The notes under the pieces: model-generated
What the model saw: the letters and a program-made list of their open reading frames with translations, nothing else
Databases searched by the model: none
What the model was told of the DNA's origin: nothing
Shown: positions 27,052 through 35,186 of the stretch, piece by piece
How the letters are laid out: each line of letters begins with the position of its first letter
Position numbering within the stretch: position 1 is the first letter of the stretch
Origin: Streptococcus peroris ATCC 700780
GTDB taxonomy: Bacteria; Bacillota; Bacilli; Lactobacillales; Streptococcaceae
Direction: 5' to 3'
Length of the DNA: 64,000 nt
NCBI RefSeq assembly: GCF_000187585.1
Contig: NZ_GL732463.1
Span: forward strand, 1,072,088-1,136,087
Program-made: the position numbers and the translations under genes

Positions 27052-28098
27052 TCAGACCTTCACCTCCCCTCTTCTACTAGCAACCATATAGATAAAGAAA
27101 GGTGCACCTACTAGGGCCGTGAAGATTCCAATCGGAAGTTCAGCATTTTGTATCAAAACTCGAGCAAGGACATCTGCCCAAACAACAAATAGGGCGCCGA
27201 GCAAGGTTGCTATCGGAAAAAGCCTTCTGTAGTTTGTACCTACCAAACTTCTCGCCAAATGCGGTGTGATGAGACCGACAAAACCGATAATTCCACAAGT
27301 TGATACTAAAACTGCAGTCATGACCGCAACAATTGCCACATAGAGATACCAGTAAAAACGTAGGGGAATTCCCAAGGTCAAGGCTGCCTCATCTCCCATC
27401 ATCATAGCATTAAAAACACGGTATTGGGTTGTGAAAAATAAAAAGGCTATTCCCACGACTACCGCTGGCAGGGTTAAGTGAGCCCAAGAGGTTCCTGCTA
27501 AAGAACCCATGGTCCAAAACTTGATCGTCATGACGCTATCAGCATTGGCACCAATAGAGATAATAAAGTTTGAAAAAGCCAAAAAGAGAGCATTGACCAC
27601 CGTCCCTGATAAAATCAGTCTAGAAGTTGTCATTCTACCTTGCATGGATGCAATGAGAAGGACAGCAACTGTCGCTAGAATCGCTCCAAGGAAAGAGCCG
27701 AGACCAATCATGACCTTAAAACCAAGAATAATGCTCAGCGTTGCTCCAAAGGTTGCCCCAGCAGAAATCCCTAACACATAGGGTTCTGCGATGGGATTAT
27801 TGACCGTTGACTGCATGACACTACCACACATGGAAAGACCCGCACCCACAATCAAACCAAGAAAAACCCGTGGCAACCTCATATTCCAAACAATAGCGAG
27901 TGTAGATTTTGAAAGGTCTCCTATATCCAACGGAGCTCCCATCCTATTCAAAACAATCCGATAAGTATCAGTCAAACTAATTTGAACAGAACCCATAGAA
28001 ACAGCTAAAAATAGAGAAACTCCCATTACTCCAAGCAAAATAGCAAGGAGAAAAAAATATCGCAGGTTTTGATGACTTCCAGAAAATTTGGAAAGCAT
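27052..28098 (-). CDS. Iron-siderophore-type ABC transporter permease (FecCD family)
   Basis: A 348-residue integral membrane protein with about nine or ten transmembrane helices, typical of BtuC/FecCD permeases. The family segments are readable: MRLPRVFLGLIVGAGLSMCG near residue 73, NPIAEPYVLGISAGATFGA near 103 and CGIIGFVGLITPHLAR near 270, the last being the coupling region for the ATPase. It is the first gene of the four-gene operon. GGGAGGG lies before the ATG, and a TTGTCC-17-TATACT promoter lies upstream. One gene for the permease implies a homodimer. Confidence 0.9.
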   Translation of the reverse strand: MLSKFSGSHQNLRYFFLLAILLGVMGVSLFLAVSMGSVQISLTDTYRIVLNRMGAPLDIGDLSKSTLAIVWNMRLPRVFLGLIVGAGLSMCGSVMQSTVNNPIAEPYVLGISAGATFGATLSIILGFKVMIGLGSFLGAILATVAVLLIASMQGRMTTSRLILSGTVVNALFLAFSNFIISIGANADSVMTIKFWTMGSLAGTSWAHLTLPAVVVGIAFLFFTTQYRVFNAMMMGDEAALTLGIPLRFYWYLYVAIVAVMTAVLVSTCGIIGFVGLITPHLARSLVGTNYRRLFPIATLLGALFVVWADVLARVLIQNAELPIGIFTALVGAPFFIYMVASRRGEVKV

Positions 28099-28147
28099 GA
28101 AACCCTCCCTTAATCAAATATTAAAAATTTAGACAATTTTCATAATT

Positions 28148-28176
28148 AGTATACCACATTTCCAAAGCAGGGACAA
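28148..28176 (-). promoter_or_regulatory. Promoter of the siderophore operon
   Basis: On minus: -35 TTGTCC (28171-28176), 17-base spacer, extended -10 TGGTATACT (box 28148-28153). An AT-rich region between it and the ATG could hold a metal-regulator site, but no consensus was recognised. Confidence 0.75.
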
Positions 28177-28192
28177 GACTAGAAAAATATAG

Positions 28193-28218
28193 AAAAAAGC
28201 CCTCTGAGATCAGAGAGC
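28193..28218 (-). terminator. Intrinsic terminator upstream of the siderophore operon
   Basis: GCTCTCTG / CAGAGGGC stem on minus (loop ATCT) followed by six T. It would stop minus-strand read-through from the rpsO side before the siderophore promoter. Confidence 0.8.
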
Positions 28219-28220
28219 GA

Positions 28221-28305
28221 TTTGAGCTAGGGCTAAAATCCTAGTGAAAAAGATAAAACTCCTTGTGTTCATCGAGCACTGTGTCCTTTCCCTATTTTCA
28301 TACGG
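28221..28305 (+). ncRNA. Structured repeat element related to the pnp leader
   Basis: This stretch contains AGGGCTAAAATCCTAGTGAA, AAAGATAAAACTCCTT, the small hairpin GTGTTC-ATC-GAGCAC and CCCTATTTTCA. The same order of words recurs, on the opposite strand, in the pnp leader (55218-55385, minus). The outer parts TGAAAAAGATA and CTATTTTCA can pair to make a long hairpin with the GTGTTC/GAGCAC hairpin at its tip. Strand is given by matching the pnp-leader orientation. No promoter was identified for it. It may be a dispersed repeat or a small RNA; I do not recognise it as BOX, RUP or SPRITE. Confidence 0.5.
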
Positions 28306-28397
28306 ATTTTTATCGCCCTTGGCATCATGATTCTTACTGGATAAAACGTTTATAGACTACACGGCAAGCCGAAGATTGTACAAAAATTTTGAGAAAC

Positions 28398-28420
28398 AAA
28401 AAAATCTCCCCGAAGGGAGA
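28398..28420 (-). terminator. Intrinsic terminator after rpsO
   Basis: TCTCCC-TTCG-GGGAGA hairpin with a stable UUCG tetraloop followed by seven T on minus. It lies about 108 bases past the rpsO stop. The stretch between (28421-28527) shows only an AT-rich inverted repeat (CTTGA...TCAAG near 28473-28487) and no gene. Confidence 0.92.
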
Positions 28421-28527
28421 CATATCTGGTTTATTTTTCCTTACAGTGCTAGGAACCGGAACCGAAGATTATACTTGAGTATATCAAGGTAAGGTGACAA
28501 CGCAATGTAAGTGGAAAATAAAGCAGA

Positions 28528-28797
28528 TTAACGACGAAGTCCTAGAGAGTTGATCAACTCACGGTAACGGTTAACGTCGTTTTTACGCAAGTATGCAAGC
28601 AAGTTACGACGACGACCGATTTTCTTCATCAAACCACGGTAAGTAGCGTGGTCTTTTTTGTGCTGTTTGATGTGTTCGTTAAGGTGGTTGATTTCCCAAG
28701 TAAGGACAGCAACTTGAACCTCTACTGAACCTGTATCACCTTCGTGACGTGCATATTGTGCAATGATTTCATTTTTTTTCTCTTTTGAGATTGCCAT
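28528..28797 (-). CDS. rpsO: 30S ribosomal protein S15
   Basis: S15 binds 16S rRNA early in assembly of the 30S platform. The 89-residue protein beginning [20 protein letters not shown] and ending [10 protein letters not shown] is standard, with [10 protein letters not shown]-like and [14 protein letters not shown] segments present. The ATG at 28797 is chosen over an in-frame upstream start because AAGGAG lies eight bases before it and the length matches the family exactly. Confidence 0.97.
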   Translation of the reverse strand: MAISKEKKNEIIAQYARHEGDTGSVEVQVAVLTWEINHLNEHIKQHKKDHATYRGLMKKIGRRRNLLAYLRKNDVNRYRELINSLGLRR

Positions 28798-28915
28798 GAT
28801 TTTCTCCTTTTTATTTGGCTTCATCCGAGTGACAGGTTGGCATGCCTGCAACCAAGAAGAAGTTATTTGTCTTTACGACAATCCCTATTCTACCAAGAAC
28901 TAGGTCCTTTGTCAA
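28798..28915 (-). promoter_or_regulatory. rpsO promoter and structured leader
   Basis: On minus a near-consensus promoter is seen: TTGACA (28910-28915), 17 bases, TAGAAT (28887-28892). The leader of about 80 bases contains a GGTTGC / GCCAACC hairpin just before the ribosome site. S15 commonly represses its own translation by binding such leaders; that is inferred here, not shown. Confidence 0.7.
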
Positions 28916-29015
28916 CTGATTTACCATTCTTTACTAAATGATCTAGTAAAATCCTATCTTCTAGAGTTTAGTTAATTCCCACAACATGAAAAAACAAAAA
29001 ACTTTCACAAAATCC

Positions 29016-29043
29016 TTGAAAAATCTCGCAATCATGCTATAAT
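29016..29043 (+). promoter_or_regulatory. Promoter of the thrS T-box transcript
   Basis: TTGAAA (29016-29021), 16-base spacer, extended -10 TGCTATAAT (box 29038-29043). Confidence 0.85.
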
Positions 29044-29049
29044 AATGCA

Positions 29050-29258
29050 TAGAGACAAGTCGCTTAGAATCTTTCTTTTAGAGAGTGCGTGGTTGCTGAG
29101 AACGCATAGGAAGTCTAAACCGATACTACTCTATTGATTTTTATGAAAACATAAAACGGTGGCCACGTTAGAGCCAATCAGAGGTGTCCCTCTTTTTTGA
29201 GGAACATAAATGAAGGTGGAACCACGTTGCGACGTCCTTTCGAGGATGTCGCTTTTTT
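29050..29258 (+). ncRNA. T-box leader, threonine-specific
   Basis: A tRNA-sensing T-box riboswitch. Stem I opens with AGAGAGT and closes with ACTCT. The specifier loop reads GATACTA with the Thr codon ACT at 29125-29127. The 14-base T-box motif AAGGTGGAACCACG lies near 29213-29226. The competing terminator is GCGACGTCC / GGATGTCGC (29229-29252) followed by six T. Uncharged tRNA-Thr should stabilise the antiterminator and allow transcription of the membrane protein gene and thrS. Confidence 0.93.
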
Positions 29259-29303
29259 GTTTGGAGAATAGTTAATCGCAAAAAAGTGAAGATGGAGATT
29301 GAT

Positions 29304-29696
29304 ATGAAGAAAACATTGTTCTGGGTGATCGCCTGTATTTACCTTATAGTCTATGTATGGCTAATGAAAACTCTTAGTCTATGGGGTTTAGAGTACATCG
29401 TTGTCTTTTCATTTTTTTTATTAATTCCTCTTATACCATTTCTTGCTCCTTTTCTCGGTATCTTAATGTTTTTCAACAACAAGAAACTTGTGATAGCAGG
29501 ATATCTTTTAAGTCTTACTGCCGGTGTTTATCTGTTCAATGCACTCAGAAGCTATCCGATAAGGATATACATGAGTGGTGAAATGACTGATGAACAATAT
29601 ATGTCTTTAATCCTTTCCTTAGTAAGTTATTTACTTATTTCTACAGTTTGTTTTTTTTATAGAATGAAAATGTTAGAACATCATTCAGTTAGATAA
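29304..29696 (+). CDS. Small membrane protein between T-box and thrS
   Basis: A 130-residue protein with four likely transmembrane segments (about residues 5-22, 28-55, 61-80 and 102-122) and a basic C-terminus. I recognise no family. The ATG at 29304 is preferred over the in-frame ATG at 29286 because GGAG lies six bases before it. It stands directly downstream of the T-box terminator (29258) and 87 bases before thrS, with no terminator or clear promoter in between. It should therefore be induced by threonine starvation together with thrS. Codon use is AT-rich compared with thrS, which may mean recent insertion. Confidence 0.7.
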   Translation: MKKTLFWVIACIYLIVYVWLMKTLSLWGLEYIVVFSFFLLIPLIPFLAPFLGILMFFNNKKLVIAGYLLSLTAGVYLFNALRSYPIRIYMSGEMTDEQYMSLILSLVSYLLISTVCFFYRMKMLEHHSVR

Positions 29697-29783
29697 GCAA
29701 ATATTATTGTTCTTTATAACTAACCCTTTGCTATTTCTTCAAACCTCAATTTTAAATGATGATAAATTTTTAAGGAGAAAATC

Positions 29784-31727
29784 ATGATTCAAATTACTTT
29801 CCCTGATGGCGCTGTTCGTGAATTCGAATCTGGCGTTACTACTTTTGAAATTGCCCAATCTATCAGCAATTCTCTAGCTAAAAAAGCTCTTGCTGGTAAA
29901 TTCAACGGCAAACTCATCGACACAACTCGTGACATCACTGAAGATGGAAGCATTGAAATCGTGACACCTGATCATGAAGATGCTCTTCCAATCTTGCGTC
30001 ACTCAGCGGCTCACTTGTTTGCCCAAGCAGCTCGTCGCCTCTTCCCAGACATTCATTTGGGTGTTGGTCCAGCTATCGAAGATGGATTCTACTACGATAC
30101 GGATAATCCAGCCGGTCAAATCTCAAACGAAGATCTTCCTCGTATCGAAGAAGAAATGAAGAAAATCGTGAAAGAAAACTTCCCATCTATTCGTGAAGAA
30201 GTGACTAAGGATGAAGCGCGTGAAATCTTCAAAAACGATCCTTACAAATTGGAATTGATTGAAGAACACTCTGAAGATGCAGGTGGCTTGACCATCTACC
30301 GTCAAGGTGAATACGTAGACCTTTGCCGTGGCCCACACGTCCCATCAACAGGTCGCATCCAGGTCTTCCATCTCTTGAATGTTGCGGGTGCTTACTGGCG
30401 TGGTAATAGTGACAATGCCATGATGCAACGAATTTACGGTACAGCTTGGTTTGACAAGAAAGATTTGAAGGACTATCTTCAAATGCGTGAAGAAGCCAAA
30501 GAACGTGACCATCGTAAACTTGGGAAAGAACTTGATTTGTTCATGATTTCTCAAGAAGTTGGTCAAGGTCTTCCATTCTGGTTGCCAAACGGTGCAACGA
30601 TTCGTCGGATCCTCGAACGCTATATCGTGGACAAGGAAGTGGCTGCGGGCTACCAACACGTTTACACTCCACCAATCGCTTCTGTTGAACTGTATAAGAC
30701 TTCAGGTCACTGGGACCACTACCGTGAAGATATGTTCCCCCCAATGGATATGGGAGATGGGGAAGAATTTGTCCTTCGTCCAATGAACTGTCCACACCAC
30801 ATCGAAGTCTACAAACACCATGTTCACTCTTATCGTGAATTGCCAATCCGTATCGCTGAAATTGGGATGATGCACCGTTACGAAAAATCAGGTGCCCTTA
30901 CAGGTCTTCAACGCGTGCGTGAAATGTCACTGAACGACGGACATACCTTCGTTGCTCCAGAACAAATTGAAGATGAATTTAAGAAAATTCTTCAATTGAT
31001 CATCGATGTCTATGAAGATTTCAACTTAACTGATTACCGCTTCCGTTTGTCTTATCGTGATCCTGCAGATAAGCACAAATACTTTGACAACGATGAAATG
31101 TGGGAAAATGCTCAACGCATGTTGAAAGCAGCCGTTGACGACATGGGAGTTGAATACTACGAAGCGGAAGGGGAAGCAGCCTTCTACGGACCAAAATTAG
31201 ATATCCAAATGAAGACAGCTCTTGGGAAAGAAGAAACCCTCTCTACTATCCAGCTTGACTTCTTGTTACCAGAACGCTTTGACCTCCACTATATCGGAGC
31301 TGATGGCGAAGAACACCGTCCAGTTATGATTCACCGTGGAGTTATCTCAACCATGGAACGCTTCACAGCCATCCTCATTGAAAACTACAAGGGAGCCTTC
31401 CCTACATGGCTTGCTCCTCACCAAGTAACTGTGATTCCTGTTTCAAACGAAAAACATGTGGACTACGCTTGGGAAGTAGCGAAGAAACTTCGTGACCGTG
31501 GTGTCCGTGTCGATGTCGATGAACGCAATGAAAAAATGCAGTTCAAGATCCGTGCTTCTCAAACTCAGAAGATTCCTTACCAATTGATCGTTGGGGACAA
31601 GGAAATGGACGAGAATGCTGTAAACGTCCGTCGTTATGGTCAAAAAGAAACAGAAACCATGCCAGTAGATGCATTTGTCGAATTGATTCTTGCAGACATT
31701 GCAAATAAATCTCGTGTTGAAAAATAA
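29784..31727 (+). CDS. thrS: Threonyl-tRNA synthetase
   Basis: ThrS charges tRNA-Thr in the cytoplasm. The 647-residue protein has the TGS domain (residues 1-60), the editing domain with [10 protein letters not shown] near 73 and the class II catalytic core. The core includes [11 protein letters not shown] and [18 protein letters not shown], and a C-terminal anticodon-binding domain follows. AAGGAG precedes the ATG. Expression is expected to depend on read-through of the Thr T-box upstream. Confidence 0.98.
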   Translation: MIQITFPDGAVREFESGVTTFEIAQSISNSLAKKALAGKFNGKLIDTTRDITEDGSIEIVTPDHEDALPILRHSAAHLFAQAARRLFPDIHLGVGPAIEDGFYYDTDNPAGQISNEDLPRIEEEMKKIVKENFPSIREEVTKDEAREIFKNDPYKLELIEEHSEDAGGLTIYRQGEYVDLCRGPHVPSTGRIQVFHLLNVAGAYWRGNSDNAMMQRIYGTAWFDKKDLKDYLQMREEAKERDHRKLGKELDLFMISQEVGQGLPFWLPNGATIRRILERYIVDKEVAAGYQHVYTPPIASVELYKTSGHWDHYREDMFPPMDMGDGEEFVLRPMNCPHHIEVYKHHVHSYRELPIRIAEIGMMHRYEKSGALTGLQRVREMSLNDGHTFVAPEQIEDEFKKILQLIIDVYEDFNLTDYRFRLSYRDPADKHKYFDNDEMWENAQRMLKAAVDDMGVEYYEAEGEAAFYGPKLDIQMKTALGKEETLSTIQLDFLLPERFDLHYIGADGEEHRPVMIHRGVISTMERFTAILIENYKGAFPTWLAPHQVTVIPVSNEKHVDYAWEVAKKLRDRGVRVDVDERNEKMQFKIRASQTQKIPYQLIVGDKEMDENAVNVRRYGQKETETMPVDAFVELILADIANKSRVEK

Positions 31728-31767
31728 GAAATAAAAGCTGGGTTAAGATTTCCAGCTACCTAAAAAA

Positions 31768-31802
31768 GAGGTTGGGACAAAAGATCCCGACCTCTCTTTT
31801 TA
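31768..31802 (+). terminator. Intrinsic terminator after thrS
   Basis: GAGGTTGGGA / TCCCGACCTC stem (31768-31792 region) followed by TCTTTTTAT. It is also the first half of a longer dispersed-repeat-like region that continues to 31937. Confidence 0.88.
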
Positions 31803-31889
31803 TTAGCAATCAAACTTTGACGCGGTAGCTGATTGAACTTTTTGTTCGTCTTTTAGACTCCAAAAAGCTCCTAATCATCCTCGCGGGGC

Positions 31890-31932
31890 TGGGACTACGA
31901 AATCGAGACTTTGTCTATCGATTTCTGTCCCA
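31890..31932. repeat. Long inverted repeat of dispersed streptococcal type
   Basis: TGGGACTACGAAATCGA and TCGATTTCTGTCCCA form a long near-perfect hairpin around GACTTTGTCTA. Together with the GGTTGGGACAAAAGATCCC hairpin just before it, the sequence resembles 'tGGGACAGAAATCG' elements scattered behind genes in mitis-group streptococci. It fills most of the 359-base gap between thrS and the DUF389 gene. No gene is seen in that gap. Confidence 0.65.
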
Positions 31933-32086
31933 CCGCCTTTTTATATTTTGTTTCACCTGAGTTAGTAGTGATTGGTCAAACCACTACAAATAGTATCCTC
32001 ATCAACAATTCTTTCTATCCATTAACTTTTGGATATAGAATATCCTCCCAAGATTTGCTTCCATGAGTTAGATAAGTTGACTATCC

Positions 32087-33136
32087 TCAGTCCTTGTCTG
32101 CCTCATTTTCTTTTACGAGGTCTTTTTGTGAATCTTTTTCAGAGAGTTTTTGATCGATATACTGGTTAATGGTTTCGTAAAATTCCTTGGTCGCCTCACT
32201 ATCTAATTTTGTCGAATTATGGACTTGATTGACTTTCAATTGAACAGATTGAATACCGTAAGAGGCCTGCTTTTGGCGAATGGTTTCTAATTCTTCTTCT
32301 GAAATCGGATCTCCAACAACTGTCAAGACCAATTCATTGCTACTTGACTTGTAGACTTGATTAATGATCGTATGATTGGCGAACTCCTTTCCTACAAACT
32401 GTTTGATCCCTTCTTTTCGCGCTTGATCCATCGTCAGAGTGACTGCTGAATAGCTGGCTGGAAGAACCAATAATACAATCAAGGAGATCAAGCCAATTTT
32501 CATTTTAATGTTTAGCTCTTTAAATGAACTTAAGGGAGATTTTCTCATCATAATTCTTGTTCCAACAATGTTGCTTAGCATGATAAAGACACAGTTGATC
32601 AAGAAAAGATAAAGAGCCCCAAATAAAAATCGTACATTTCCATTAGCTAAACCATAACCTGCAGTGCAGATAGGTGGCATCAGAGCTGTTGCAATGGCTA
32701 CTCCTGGCACGATATTGTTTGCTTCTTTTTTCCTTGAACCAATGACACCTGCTATCCCACCAGCAATAGCAATGAGAACATCCCAAATGGTTGGAGAGGT
32801 TCGTGCAATCAACTCGCTACTTGCATAAGATAAGGGAGAAATCCAGAAATACAGAGTCGAGACAAGCAAACTGACCAATACTTGAGTAAATAAAACCTCT
32901 AGAGATTGCTTGATTAAACGCGTATCAAAAATAGCTAAACCAAACCCCAGTCCAACAATCGGTGTCATAAGAGGGGAAATTAGCATAGCTCCAATAATGA
33001 CAGCTGTTGAATTCATATTTAGACCTATAGAGGCAATAAAAATCGCACACATCAAAATCACTGTATCTCTTAATCGAACATGAAGGTCATCATATAGTTT
33101 TTCGCGGAATTCACGTGTTGAATAGTTTCCGGACAT
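32087..33136 (-). CDS. DUF389 family membrane protein
   Basis: A 349-residue protein with about six transmembrane helices (residues 20-240) and a soluble C-terminal part rich in charged residues. The family core is visible: NSTAVIIGAMLISPLMTPI near 42-60 and PGVAIATALMPPICTAGYG near 143-161. The family occurs widely in bacteria and archaea and its function is unknown; transport has been proposed. It is monocistronic, with a TATAAT box (33279-33284, minus) giving a leader of about 135 bases. Confidence 0.85.
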   Translation of the reverse strand: MSGNYSTREFREKLYDDLHVRLRDTVILMCAIFIASIGLNMNSTAVIIGAMLISPLMTPIVGLGFGLAIFDTRLIKQSLEVLFTQVLVSLLVSTLYFWISPLSYASSELIARTSPTIWDVLIAIAGGIAGVIGSRKKEANNIVPGVAIATALMPPICTAGYGLANGNVRFLFGALYLFLINCVFIMLSNIVGTRIMMRKSPLSSFKELNIKMKIGLISLIVLLVLPASYSAVTLTMDQARKEGIKQFVGKEFANHTIINQVYKSSSNELVLTVVGDPISEEELETIRQKQASYGIQSVQLKVNQVHNSTKLDSEATKEFYETINQYIDQKLSEKDSQKDLVKENEADKD

Positions 33137-33278
33137 TGGTTACTCCTTTTATTTCATATAATCTTGTTTCTGCATGGATGATGGTAGAGAGACTTCTGTC
33201 CAATCTTACATATTTTTAATTCTCATCTGTTATTTTTTTGAACATTATCTTTTAAATATCCATCAGTCCATCCCTGAT

Positions 33279-33284
33279 ATTATA
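33279..33284 (-). promoter_or_regulatory. -10 box of the DUF389 gene
   Basis: TATAAT on minus within TTGATATAATATC. The -35 is weak. The 310-base stretch 33137-33446 holds only this promoter region, a long leader and the terminator of the two-component operon. Confidence 0.55.
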
Positions 33285-33407
33285 TCAAAAATCTTACAGT
33301 CTTTCCCTGAAGAAATCAATTAATTTAAAAGACAGAGAAAGGTAGAAATTCCTGTTACCTTTTTCTTTGTTCTATCCTTTTTTCTCACTATATAGAAATC
33401 TAAAGAA

Positions 33408-33433
33408 GAGCTTGAAAGGTTTCTTTCAAGCTC
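33408..33433 (-). terminator. Intrinsic terminator after the two-component operon
   Basis: An 11-base-pair perfect stem (GAGCTTGAAAG / CTTTCAAGCTC) followed on minus by TTCTTTAGATTT. Confidence 0.8.
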
Positions 33434-33446
33434 TTAGCATTTCTTT

Positions 33447-34421
33447 TTACTCAACAATCAAGTTCACTTCCGCAAACTTAATTCGCACGGTTGTTCCTTG
33501 ACCAAGTTCAGATTCGATACGGATTTGATGACCTAATTCTTGGCTGATTTTCTGGGTTAGATAGAGCCCAAGTCCAGATGATTGCTGGGTTATTCGACCA
33601 TTATATCCTGAAAATCCACGTTCAAAGACTCGCAACCGATCACTGTTTTTGATACCAATCCCAGTATCTTTGATGCAAAGGTCTGAACCTTCCATGTAGA
33701 TTTCAACCCCACCTTCATTTGTGTACTTGAGGCTATTTGAAAGGATTTGTTCAATGACTACCAACAGCCATTTCTTATCCGTCACAATGCTTCTGTCCAA
33801 GTCATGCAGATTGATACTAAGACCTTTCTGGATAAAGAAAATGGCATATTTGCGAATGACTTCCTTGACCAGATCTTCTATATTTTCTTTCTTCAAAACC
33901 AAATCATCATGGAAGCTTTCTAAGCGTAGATATTGGAGTACAAGATTGGTATATGAATCAATCTTAAAAATTTCCTGCTCCAACTGTTGTTTTAGTTGGC
34001 GATCTGTCACCTCACTTACAAGGAGTTTACTGGCTGCAATTGGTGTTTTTATCTGATGAACCCAGAGTGTATAGTAGTCCACCAAATCATTATAGCGATT
34101 TTCAGCATCTGATTTCTTTTGATAGAGTTCCTCTTCACGTTTTTCTAATTTTTCAGTTAGAAGGACTTCCATTGGTGACTTAGATTCTCTTTCGCCATAG
34201 AGCAATTCCTTACGATAACGTTGCAATTCTATCAAGAAATCAAATACCAAAAACAAAAATATCAAAAATGTAGATAAAAAGAAGAAATAGTTAAAGTAGG
34301 GCACTTGGTTATCAAACAAGCTTTCAAAGAGAAAAAGCAAACCTGTAAGCGATAGAATAAAAGCAAAAAAACGGCTACGCGAACGGATATAAGCTAGAAA
34401 AAAACTTTTAATATCATGCAT
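33447..34421 (-). CDS. Sensor histidine kinase, intramembrane-sensing type
   Basis: A 324-residue kinase with two N-terminal transmembrane helices (about residues 18-34 and 43-65) and almost no extracellular loop, as in BceS-like intramembrane sensors. The phospho-acceptor His122 lies in the characteristic LWVHQIKTPIAA. The ATPase domain shows the N-box (EQILSNSLKYT), the G1 box DTGIGI and the G2 box SSGLGLYL. It overlaps the response regulator gene by eight bases. BceS kinases normally need a BceAB-type ABC exporter to sense peptide antibiotics; none is adjacent here. It resembles the pneumococcal TCS01 pair. Confidence 0.88.
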   Translation of the reverse strand: MHDIKSFFLAYIRSRSRFFAFILSLTGLLFLFESLFDNQVPYFNYFFFLSTFLIFLFLVFDFLIELQRYRKELLYGERESKSPMEVLLTEKLEKREEELYQKKSDAENRYNDLVDYYTLWVHQIKTPIAASKLLVSEVTDRQLKQQLEQEIFKIDSYTNLVLQYLRLESFHDDLVLKKENIEDLVKEVIRKYAIFFIQKGLSINLHDLDRSIVTDKKWLLVVIEQILSNSLKYTNEGGVEIYMEGSDLCIKDTGIGIKNSDRLRVFERGFSGYNGRITQQSSGLGLYLTQKISQELGHQIRIESELGQGTTVRIKFAEVNLIVE

Positions 34422-35091
34422 GTTTCAATCCATACCCTATCCCTTTCTTAGTCTCAATAAATCCTACCAAACCTCGTTCTTCCAATTTTTTACGCAAGCG
34501 AGCAACATTGACAGAAAGAGTATTATCGTCGATGAAAAAGTCACTATTCCATAGTTCTCTCATCAAATCATCACGCGCTACGATATTTCCTGCGTGTTCA
34601 AATAAAACACGTAGAATTTGAAATTCATTCTTTGTCAGCGTAATTGCCTGTCCCTCAACATGCAGATCCATAGACTTGGTATTGAGGATAACCCCTGCAT
34701 ATTCCAAGAGACTTTCATCCCGTCCAAACTCATAAGAGCGACGCAATAAACCCTGTACCTTGGCTAAAAGGACCTGCTGATCAAATGGCTTGGTCACAAA
34801 ATCATCTGCTCCCATATTAATAGCCATCACGATGTCCATTGCCTGGTCTCTAGAAGACAGGAACATAATAGGAACTTTGGAAATCTTGCGAATTTCCTGA
34901 CACCAATGATAACCATTAAAGAGAGGCAACCCAATATCCATCAGGACCAGATGAGGCTCAGACTGAACAAATAGCGTCAGAACTTCCATAAAGTCTTCTA
35001 CCATGACTACTTCAAAACCCCATTCGGAGAGCATTTTCCCAACTTGCTGACGGATGACTGGGTCATCTTCTACTAGTAAAATCTTATGCAT
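34414..35091 (-). CDS. OmpR/PhoB-family response regulator
   Basis: A 225-residue response regulator. The receiver domain (1-120) has the acidic pocket EDD (residues 8-10), the phospho-acceptor Asp52 (LVLMDIGLP), Ser and Lys in switch positions (FLSSRD, VTKPFD). The C-terminal winged helix (130-225) includes LTKNEFQILRVLFEH and DDNTLSVNVARLRKKL. It is the first gene of the pair and is co-transcribed with the kinase. Targets are not evident; no transporter or peptide-resistance gene is adjacent. Confidence 0.92.
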   Translation of the reverse strand: MHKILLVEDDPVIRQQVGKMLSEWGFEVVMVEDFMEVLTLFVQSEPHLVLMDIGLPLFNGYHWCQEIRKISKVPIMFLSSRDQAMDIVMAINMGADDFVTKPFDQQVLLAKVQGLLRRSYEFGRDESLLEYAGVILNTKSMDLHVEGQAITLTKNEFQILRVLFEHAGNIVARDDLMRELWNSDFFIDDNTLSVNVARLRKKLEERGLVGFIETKKGIGYGLKHA

Positions 35092-35186
35092 CTGCTCCTC
35101 CTTTTTCTATATTATAGCAAAATTCTCCTGACTACTAGCGAAATTGATGTAAATCTGATATGATAAAAGTCAAGAAAGGAATTCTC

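Noticed and set aside
30345-30846. Open frames of about 100 codons on the minus strand inside thrS
   Set aside because: They are shadows of a highly conserved synthetase frame, with no ribosome sites and no recognisable protein pattern.
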